This document shows positions 1-4,321 of a stretch of DNA of 5,272 bases, in pieces. The notes below the pieces were generated by a model that had not been told where the DNA came from, did no database searches, and saw only the letters and a list, made by a program, of their open reading frames with translations. A program made the translations under genes and the position numbers. How positions within the stretch are numbered: position 1 is the stretch's first letter; each line of letters begins with the position of its first letter. Where the stretch lies: NCBI GenBank assembly GCA_003978135.1, contig QOAL01000058.1, forward strand, positions 1 through 5,272, given 5' to 3'. Origin of the DNA: Thermodesulfatator sp. (GTDB lineage: Bacteria; Desulfobacterota; Dissulfuribacteria; Dissulfuribacterales; QOAL01).

Positions 1-1767
1 AAGGGCTGCATGGGTCAGGGCAAACGCTGCCACACGAACAAAGGACACGGTGTTTGCCAGGAAACGGAGTACGCTGTCCAGGGCCTCTATGGTGGATTCC
101 AGTACCATTGTCCCAAGACCGGGTTGTTCGCCTGGCTTAGCTCCCTTCTTCCTGGCCTTTCTGCGCCTGACAAGTGCCCGCACCGGCCTTTCGATTATCA
201 TGATGAAAAGGAGCAGTGCGCTGACTGCCTTTGCAACTGTTATTTCAACAGGCAGAGGCGGGCCGGAAAGTACGTATCTTATGGCAAGACCTGCAAGAAG
301 CCAGTAAAGAAGGGCCCCAACCAGTCCGCCAGCTGACAAAAGTTCTGACCAGCTCCTTCTTTTAACAATATTTATGAGGTTAAGGACAAGCCCAAGGCTT
401 ATCATGCCGATTCCGATGGCCGCGGAAATCATCATGAACCTGTTGATGTCCTTCATGGGATGGAGCCACAGGGCAGGAATAAGGTCTTCCAGCCCAAACA
501 CGCTTCCGTACAAGGCTCCGAACACCGCGGAGGACACCCCGCATTCCATCAGAATGATGCCATAGTCCATGTACTTGTAAAGACGCCTGAATATATAAAG
601 ACCTGCCAGAAACAGCACCAAGCCGTGTCCCACGTCTCCGAACATCATGCCGAACAGGAGCACAAAACTCAGGGCAAGAAAAACAGTGGGCTCCACCTCC
701 TGGTAGGAAGGAGTTCCATAGAGAGAGGTTAGTTTTTCAAATGGCCTTATGAGCAGGGGATTGTTGAAAAGAATGGGGATCTTTATTATTCCCTCCCGCA
801 CCTCGCGGATATCCTCAGGGTCAACCCTGTCGATAACCGCCTGACCCTCGGTTGCCTTGATTATCCGGTCTTTCAGCCTGTCATAAAGGTTTACGGGTAG
901 CCAGCCAGTGAGGAGATAAGTATGATCAATCTTACCAAACTTGGCCTGGGCCCTGAGAAGGATCATGGCCACATATGCCTGTTCCCTCATGACCAGGAGG
1001 ACTTGAGAATATTTCTGCCTGAATTCCTCCTTGGCAGCCTTGGCTTGGGCAGCCTTTTCTTCCAGGGACGGTAGCTCATCCTTCAGATCCTTTATCACCT
1101 GGCTCACAGGCCCCTGCAGGCCTGGCGGAAATTCCAGTTCCTGGAAAAATGCACTCCTCAGGGCACGCTCCAGTACGTCTTTGTCTTTTTTCAGGCTGAA
1201 GGCAGCCATTACAAGCTTGTCCTTCTGACCGCCTATCTTTACAAGGCTGTGATGAATATCCGAAAGGCTCTCCTCCAGCCTGTCCAGGTTTTCAGCAGGC
1301 AATATGCCGAATGAGCAGTGCACAAACTTCAGGGCATCGAGACGGGTGAAATCAATTTCAGCCGGCTCAAGAAGGGAAAGCCTGGCAATCAAGTCCTGTT
1401 TTTCAGACAGCTCCTTTTCCGCCTTTCTGCCCTGATGGATATACGATGATACCTCATCTTCGATTTCAGAAAGTCTTTCCTCTATGTGGAATATGTCCCT
1501 GTCAGGCCTGGGAGCCTTTTCAAGAGGGGGGACCGGCCCGGTTATGTCAAGCTCGCGAACCAGGCGGCCTATGCGCTCAAGGGCCCTTTCATAGCGATTC
1601 AGGAGATCCACCTCCACCCCTGCTACATAACCAAGCTTGCCAAGCTGGGTCTCGTTAATATTTATGAGATGGAGGAGCTTGAAATCTCCAAGTATTCCCA
1701 GTACCAGGGACATGTATTTATCCGGTACCTGGATGGTTACCCGGAACAGCTTAACCGGCTTGAACAA
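1..1767 (-). CDS. ntpI: V-type ATPase subunit I (a-subunit homologue), C-terminus cut off by the window
   Basis: This is the membrane stator of the rotary V-type ATPase. It provides the ion half-channels against the proteolipid ring, and its cytoplasmic arm holds the peripheral stalks. I read 589 codons without a stop. Residues 1 to about 355 are a soluble, charged, partly coiled-coil arm. Hydrophobic segments follow at roughly 361-376, 381-393, 403-421, 441-468, 475-496 and 508-526, then a basic loop (about 527-546). The family motif GDVGHG lies at 377-382. Near the edge, SFVRVAAFALTHAAL (575-589) carries R578 and H586, with the same 8-residue spacing as yeast Vph1 R735 and H743; that arginine is essential for ion transport. 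The start is TTG at 1767-1765: an in-frame TGA lies six codons upstream, no ATG occurs before 1713, and AGGGAGGGG sits 6 bases ahead. Starting at ATG 1713 would remove the first beta strand. The gene overlaps the end of subunit C by 17 bases, implying coupled translation. Probably 40-70 residues are missing (inferred from usual family length). Confidence 0.93.
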   Translation of the reverse strand, partial: MFKPVKLFRVTIQVPDKYMSLVLGILGDFKLLHLININETQLGKLGYVAGVEVDLLNRYERALERIGRLVRELDITGPVPPLEKAPRPDRDIFHIEERLSEIEDEVSSYIHQGRKAEKELSEKQDLIARLSLLEPAEIDFTRLDALKFVHCSFGILPAENLDRLEESLSDIHHSLVKIGGQKDKLVMAAFSLKKDKDVLERALRSAFFQELEFPPGLQGPVSQVIKDLKDELPSLEEKAAQAKAAKEEFRQKYSQVLLVMREQAYVAMILLRAQAKFGKIDHTYLLTGWLPVNLYDRLKDRIIKATEGQAVIDRVDPEDIREVREGIIKIPILFNNPLLIRPFEKLTSLYGTPSYQEVEPTVFLALSFVLLFGMMFGDVGHGLVLFLAGLYIFRRLYKYMDYGIILMECGVSSAVFGALYGSVFGLEDLIPALWLHPMKDINRFMMISAAIGIGMISLGLVLNLINIVKRRSWSELLSAGGLVGALLYWLLAGLAIRYVLSGPPLPVEITVAKAVSALLLFIMIIERPVRALVRRRKARKKGAKPGEQPGLGTMVLESTIEALDSVLRFLANTVSFVRVAAFALTHAAL

Positions 1768-2833
1768 TCTGTTCCCCTCCCTTCAAAAAAATTCCTGGAA
1801 CAAAATCCCCTGCCTGTCCGGCCGGGGCATGCACCCTGGCCTGGAAAAGGCTTATGATACCCCTTATCTCCAGCTCTTTTTCAAGAAGATGTGCCACCTG
1901 CACCCCCAGATGAAAAGGCATTCCAAGAAAGGCCTTCCTGAGTCTCCTGACAAGCCAGTTTTCAAGCTTGAGCCTGAGCATGGACATCTCTTCAGAGGCA
2001 CCCTGCACAATCGCCCTGAAGGGTGCTGGAAGAACCTTTGCCATTGAAGGCAGGTCCTTGGCCCTGGCTATATCATGAAGGGTCCTCAGGTCCATGTTTC
2101 CACCAGAATAACTGTAATTCAGAGCCTCTTCGGGACTGAGGCCATAGATAAAACGAAGACGCGCGACATGACATATATTCAATACGTCAATATATGAACC
2201 AAGTATTTCCCTGACCCTGGCCCTGTCCGTCCTGCTGCCTATGGCGTTGGCTGCAGAGGCGATTCTCCTGAAACAGGCCAGATCTATTGCCATTTCCAGG
2301 GGAAAAAGCCGTCCCTGAACCTCGAACTGAGAAACAGCATTTCCAAGCATCTGGCCAAATGGCGTTCTTTCAAGCACCTTTACCGCGGACCTTATGTTTT
2401 TCTGTTTCCACAACTCCTGCCATGGAATCCTAGAAATCCTTTCAACAGGATAGAGGAGATGGGAAACCGCTGACTGGCTCATACCTGTGAATATCGCCCT
2501 TAGGACTATCTTGAGATTTTCCGCCTCAAACCTGGAAAATAGAGCCAGGACAAGTTCTCTTGCCGAGGAATCACGAAGGGATCTCAGGATTTTGCGGTAG
2601 TCGTCAAAAAGGGCTGCAAAGATCCTTCGCTCAAAGAGCTCATCGCCCTGCTCCTTCTGTTCAAGGATCTCAGTTATCCACGGCCCGTATGAAGTGGTTG
2701 CCAGGTAATGGAGAAAGCTTTCCCTGTCCCTTGCGGTCTCAAGGATATGCCAGTCAGAAGGCCTGAGCCTTTTTGAATGCATGGTCCTGGTCTTGGCATT
2801 GAGATATGAATATTTAATGGCGGCTCCGAGCAA
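1751..2833 (-). CDS. ntpC: V-type ATPase subunit C (V0 subunit d / AC39 family)
   Basis: Subunit C is the funnel-shaped socket between the central stalk (D/F) and the membrane proteolipid ring, so it couples ATP hydrolysis or synthesis to ring rotation. The 360-residue product has the length and all-helical character of the family. Recognisable features are the N-terminal YSYLNAKTRTM segment (about residues 8-18), EAENLKIVLRAI in the first third, and the C-terminal KELEIRGI segment, all typical of AC39/NtpC proteins. No membrane segment or signal peptide is visible. The start is TTG at 2833-2831. GGAG lies 7 bases upstream (2841-2844), and the in-frame stretch back to a TGA about 16 codons upstream contains no ATG, so TTG is the only sensible start. 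The gene follows the small stalk gene by 93 bases and overlaps subunit I by 17 bases in another frame. Family assignment is from remembered motifs, not from a search. Confidence 0.9.
   Translation of the reverse strand: MLGAAIKYSYLNAKTRTMHSKRLRPSDWHILETARDRESFLHYLATTSYGPWITEILEQKEQGDELFERRIFAALFDDYRKILRSLRDSSARELVLALFSRFEAENLKIVLRAIFTGMSQSAVSHLLYPVERISRIPWQELWKQKNIRSAVKVLERTPFGQMLGNAVSQFEVQGRLFPLEMAIDLACFRRIASAANAIGSRTDRARVREILGSYIDVLNICHVARLRFIYGLSPEEALNYSYSGGNMDLRTLHDIARAKDLPSMAKVLPAPFRAIVQGASEEMSMLRLKLENWLVRRLRKAFLGMPFHLGVQVAHLLEKELEIRGIISLFQARVHAPAGQAGDFVPGIFLKGGEQIVQAG
1774..1782 (-). promoter_or_regulatory. Ribosome binding site that decides the TTG start of subunit I
   Basis: The minus strand reads AGGGAGGGG, 6 bases before TTG at 1767. 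It lies inside the last codons of subunit C, whose stop is at 1753-1751, so a ribosome finishing subunit C would pass over it. The next in-frame ATG (1713) lacks such a site at proper spacing. Confidence 0.7.
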
Positions 2834-2926
2834 TTTTCTTCTCCGCGAGATCCTTGTGTGGTCAGGATCAAAACATGATCAACTCTCCAGGCGCCTGGCA
2901 CCAGCAAGAGCGATCATGAAAGGCGA
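2834..2926 (-). other. Intercistronic gap with a perfect 12-base palindrome and a GATC cluster
   Basis: The 93 bases between the stalk gene and subunit C contain the perfect palindrome CCAGGCGCCTGG at 2887-2898 and the subunit C ribosome site (GGAG, 2841-2844). GATC occurs at 2849, 2866, 2877, 2912 and 2925, five times in about 80 bases where chance predicts well under one. No gene fits here. The palindrome lacks a T-run, so it does not look like a classic terminator. It could be an RNA processing or stability hairpin that adjusts the relative amounts of the two subunits, but that is speculation. Confidence 0.5.
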
Positions 2927-3250
2927 TCACATACCGGCTTCGTGGTAAAATCTCTTGATGAATTCAGATGCAAGCTCCTCCTCCCGGCTTGCAAAAAGTC
3001 TTTTAAGGTTTTCGCAATAGGCCCTGGCGTCTTCCTCTATTTCACCGGCCTTCCTGTCTGCCTCCTGAAGAATAGCAGCTATCTCCTTGTCCTTGAATTC
3101 TTCTATCTCCTTTTGAGCCTGCTTCTTGAATTCTTCTATCTCATTTTCTGCACCGGCCAGCAGCTGCCTGGCATCCTCTTTTGCCTTTTCAATGGCAGCC
3201 CTTCCACTTTCGTCACAACTCAGTATTCTTTCAATTTCAGGTATGGCCAT
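2927..3250 (-). CDS. V-type ATPase peripheral-stalk subunit (G/H-type coiled coil)
   Basis: This 107-residue, highly charged protein is a nearly continuous alpha helix from about residue 13 to the end. It matches the small stalk subunit (called G, H or F in different organisms) that pairs with subunit E to link subunit I to the catalytic head. It starts MAIPEIERI and contains EIEEFK twice, at residues 37-42 and 48-53. That is an exact 11-residue offset, the hendecad period expected of the right-handed coiled coil in this stalk. Two cysteines (12 and 79) are present and there is no membrane segment. The ATG at 3250 is preceded by GGAGAAGGA with a 7-base gap, a good ribosome site, and the gene ends ATG-TGA. 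It is first in the operon, directly upstream of subunit C, and this position supports the call. The helical sequence alone is low-complexity, so assignment to G/H rather than another coiled-coil protein rests partly on context. Confidence 0.82.
   Translation of the reverse strand: MAIPEIERILSCDESGRAAIEKAKEDARQLLAGAENEIEEFKKQAQKEIEEFKDKEIAAILQEADRKAGEIEEDARAYCENLKRLFASREEELASEFIKRFYHEAGM
3092..3142 (-). repeat. 18-base direct repeat, 33 bases apart, inside the stalk gene
   Basis: CTTGAATTCTTCTATCTC (plus-strand reading) occurs at 3092-3109 and again, identically, at 3125-3142. The offset is 33 bases, which is 11 codons, so the repeat encodes the same helix face twice (EIEEFK at residues 37-42 and 48-53). 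The flanking parts of the 33-base unit have diverged. This is consistent with an in-frame duplication of one hendecad turn of the coiled coil. Confidence 0.85.
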
Positions 3251-3257
3251 AAGGCGA

Positions 3258-3266
3258 TCCTTCTCC
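3258..3266 (-). promoter_or_regulatory. Ribosome binding site of the stalk subunit gene
   Basis: On the minus strand the sequence reads GGAGAAGGA, ending 7 bases before the ATG at 3250. It resembles the anti-Shine-Dalgarno complement well and fixes this ATG as the start. Confidence 0.7.
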
Positions 3267-3308
3267 AGAATTCTTATACGTAAACACTAATTACAATTTT
3301 ACCCTGCG

Positions 3309-3331
3309 CAAGTGCCAGATCTGAGCACTTG
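3309..3331. promoter_or_regulatory. Inverted repeat upstream of the ATPase operon (possible operator)
   Basis: The arms are CAAGTGC (3309-3315) and GCACTTG (3325-3331), 7 of 7 complementary. They flank the 8-base palindrome CAGATCTG plus one extra A, so the whole 23 bases are nearly symmetric. The site lies about 60-80 bases upstream of the first ATPase gene in a divergent control region. On the minus strand a weak TATAAG box lies just upstream of it (3336-3341). The position fits a regulator-binding site; no T-run follows directly, so it is not an obvious terminator. The regulator is unknown. Confidence 0.45.
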
Positions 3332-3423
3332 TATCTTATAAAAAAGTTATTTTTTAATAAAGTCTTAAGGAAAAGAACTCTAATCTTTTCTATGCTAATG
3401 AAAAAATTAATTATATCAACCTA

Positions 3424-3452
3424 TTGACTAATGAATACTCCATACACATTTT
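3424..3452 (+). promoter_or_regulatory. Candidate sigma-70-type promoter of the 98-residue gene
   Basis: TTGACT (3424-3429, five of six consensus bases) is followed after 17 bases by CATTTT (3447-3452), a poor -10 box with three of six matches. Spacing and location 35 bases before the gene are right, but the weak -10 makes this tentative. Confidence 0.35.
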
Positions 3453-3469
3453 CTTAATAAAACAGATAG

Positions 3470-3478
3470 AAAGGAGGT
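3470..3478 (+). promoter_or_regulatory. Strong ribosome binding site of the 98-residue gene
   Basis: AAAGGAGGT is a nearly full Shine-Dalgarno sequence, 8 bases ahead of ATG 3487. It is the strongest such site in the window and is good evidence that the small gene is really translated. Confidence 0.8.
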
Positions 3479-3486
3479 AAAGCAAA

Positions 3487-3783
3487 ATGAGTATAGTCGA
3501 CATTCAAGAAAAACTGATAGGAGCCCAAAAAGAATTTATCGATGCACTTGAAGATGCAATTAAACGAGTAGAACAGGAAATAAAAGAAGCAGCTTCGGTT
3601 GAAGAATCAGGACGTGCCGAATGGGAAAAATCCATTGAAGGTTACATTGATGAGCTGCACAATGTAATTTTCTCAATGGCCGAACCAAGATTCGGATCAG
3701 AAGAAGAGCATAAGAGGATAGCCGCCCTAAGACAACGGCTGAAAGATCTCTATGTAGATTTCAAGAACATGATTTCCAGATAA
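3487..3783 (+). CDS. Uncharacterised 98-residue charged helical protein
   Basis: I do not recognise this protein. It is 98 residues, without cysteine, rich in Glu, Lys, Ile and Ala, and likely two long amphipathic helices: about 4-38 (VDIQEKLIGAQKEF onward) and 72-98 (EEHKRIAALRQRL onward). A middle stretch around 40-70 contains a WEKSIEGYIDELHN helix and a Pro-Gly-containing turn (AEPRFGSEEE). There is no signal peptide or membrane segment, so it should be cytoplasmic. Coding is supported by the excellent ribosome site and a candidate promoter. The DNA is AT-richer than its neighbours: 23 of 60 bases are G or C in 3541-3600, against 32 of 60 in 2041-2100. It is transcribed away from the ATPase operon, and its stop lies 8 bases before the inverted-repeat element. 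The coiled-coil look would suit a scaffold or a subunit partner, but nothing ties it to the ATPase except position. Confidence 0.8.
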   Translation: MSIVDIQEKLIGAQKEFIDALEDAIKRVEQEIKEAASVEESGRAEWEKSIEGYIDELHNVIFSMAEPRFGSEEEHKRIAALRQRLKDLYVDFKNMISR

Positions 3784-3791
3784 CCGCTTTT

Positions 3792-3812
3792 GGGAGCATT
3801 CCCAGTTTGTCC
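3792..3812 (+). repeat. Left terminal inverted repeat
   Basis: GGGAGCATTCCC, then A, then GTTTGTCC. The reverse complement recurs at 4205-4225 with 20 of 21 bases identical. The outermost bases also form a mini-hairpin (TGGGA / TCCCA around GCAT, 3791-3804). Confidence 0.85.
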
Positions 3813-3855
3813 CGTTCGCTTACGTAAGATAGGGATATGCTCCCTACCTCTTTTA
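3792..3855 (+). terminator. Alternative hairpins after the small gene, possible weak terminator
   Basis: Two mutually exclusive stems can form. GGGAGCATTCCC (3792-3803) can pair with GGGATATGCTCCC (3832-3844), 12 base pairs with one bulged T. Alternatively TAGGGA (3830-3835) can pair with TCCCTA (3841-3846) across a 5-base loop, followed shortly by CCTCTTTTA. The second has a short T-run and could end transcription of the 98-residue gene. The loop of the larger fold also contains the palindrome CTTACGTAAG (3819-3828). The T-run is short, so termination is uncertain. Confidence 0.35.
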
Positions 3856-3868
3856 CCCTTATAAGTTA

Positions 3869-3893
3869 ACGGCTCCGAACGGGGGAGACGTTA
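3869..3893. other. Internal hairpin of the inverted-repeat element
   Basis: AACGGCTCC and GGAGACGTT form a 9-position stem with one G-A mismatch around a GAACGGG loop. Part of this loop region (CGAACGGG, 3876-3883) is also exactly complementary to CCCGTTCG at 3811-3818, so competing folds or a long-range contact are possible. Confidence 0.45.
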
Positions 3894-3962
3894 CTTTCAA
3901 AATTTTACCAAGGCGAAGCCAGATTTAGCGTAAGCATCTACAGAGCACCGCATCTGCTGTGT

Positions 3963-4039
3963 CAGCGGGCACTTGAAGTACAGAGAGTAAGCCGGCGTAC
4001 CCGCTGTCTTGCATCTGCAACCCTCTGTCACCGCTTACT
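3963..4039. other. Second internal structured segment of the element
   Basis: CAGCGGG (3963-3969) is exactly complementary to CCCGCTG (4000-4006), closing a 30-base loop. Inside that loop ACAGAG and AGTAAGC (3980-3992) are complementary to CTCTGT (4023-4028) and GCTTACT (4033-4039), in an order that cannot nest, so a pseudoknot or alternative pairings are implied. GCATCTGC also occurs twice directly (3950-3957 and 4011-4018). Folding was by eye only. Confidence 0.4.
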
Positions 4040-4204
4040 GGAAGGAATTAGCACAAGACTCTGTGATCATTTACCCTGAGAGGTGGGGACGGTTGAGCCG
4101 CACTCAAGTTTGTAAGATTGTCAGGTATGTATCCAGAAAGAGTATGTAGCCTGCACAGCGGCTATTGGTGAATCTTGGAAGAAATGTTCGTCCCAAGGCC
4201 ATGA

Positions 4205-4225
4205 GGACAAACAGGGAATGCTCCC
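4205..4225 (-). repeat. Right terminal inverted repeat
   Basis: The plus strand reads GGACAAAC, A, then GGGAATGCTCCC. Its reverse complement equals the left copy except for one base. Similarity stops abruptly on both sides of the 21 bases, marking clear boundaries. Confidence 0.85.
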
Positions 4226-4250
4226 CTAGAGAAATATTCGCCATGCCTTG

Positions 4251-4279
4251 TTGTGCCAGCTTGGAAAAGACCTTATAAT
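4251..4279 (+). promoter_or_regulatory. Promoter of the EF-G gene
   Basis: A perfect TATAAT box at 4274-4279 lies 17 bases after TTGTGC (4251-4256; the first three bases match the -35 consensus). Transcription would begin near 4286, leaving a leader of about 36 bases. It lies wholly outside the inverted-repeat element, which ends at 4225, so the EF-G gene seems to have its own promoter. Confidence 0.65.
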
Positions 4280-4321
4280 ACCTCGCCGAAGCAAAAAAAT
4301 AATCAGAAGTCAAGAGCAGCC

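Larger units (their letters stand above)
3251..3486. promoter_or_regulatory. AT-rich divergent control region
   Basis: These 236 bases separate the minus-strand ATPase operon from the plus-strand small gene, so both must be expressed from here or from within it. The section 3335-3420 is very rich in A and T, including runs such as AAAAAA and TTTTTT, and may be bent or easily melted. It holds the inverted repeat at 3309-3331 and the promoter candidate at 3424-3452. For the ATPase operon I found only weak -10-like boxes (TATAAG at 3336-3341, TAAAAT near 3298-3303, TATAAG at 3274-3279) without convincing -35 partners, so its start site is undecided. Confidence 0.55.
3792..4225. mobile_element. 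434-base inverted-repeat-bounded element (MITE-like), no coding capacity
   Basis: The ends are inverted copies of one another over 21 bases with a single mismatch. Read inward, each is GGGAGCATTCCC, one variable base (A left, T right), then GTTTGTCC. Between them I find no credible open reading frame. There are several inverted repeats, so the interior looks like structured or non-autonomous element DNA. It sits between the stop of the small gene and the EF-G promoter, a typical harmless landing site. No target-site duplication is visible: the left flank ends GCTTTT and the right begins CTAGAG. I cannot match the ends to a named insertion-sequence family. Alternatives are a structured noncoding RNA, or a decayed insertion sequence whose transposase has been deleted. 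The repeats themselves are certain; the mobile interpretation is not. Confidence 0.5.

Noticed and set aside
1..1767. Frameshift or degradation in subunit I
   Set aside because: The reading frame is open for all 589 codons and keeps conserved GDVGHG, R578 and H586; it is cut only by the window edge.
10..2047. Several plus-strand open frames of 60-136 codons across 10-2047
   Set aside because: They lie opposite the subunit I and C genes, lack family features and good ribosome sites, and are frame shadows of those genes.
2942..3283. Plus-strand 113-codon frame over the stalk subunit
   Set aside because: Its apparent hydrophobicity is the antisense of Glu/Lys-rich helix codons; the minus-strand gene has a ribosome site and operon context.
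3934..4018. Repeated GCATCT motifs as a CRISPR or satellite array
   Set aside because: The copies are only 6-8 bases, irregularly spaced and without uniform spacers.
3785..4232. Target-site duplication flanking the inverted-repeat element
   Set aside because: The left flank (GCTTTT) and right flank (CTAGAG) share no direct repeat, so insertion cannot be proven this way.
3784..4321. tRNA, known riboswitch or group II intron in the gene-free gap
   Set aside because: I see no T-loop GTTCRA sequence with acceptor pairing, no intron 5' GTGYG boundary or domain V hairpin, and no riboswitch core that I recognise.
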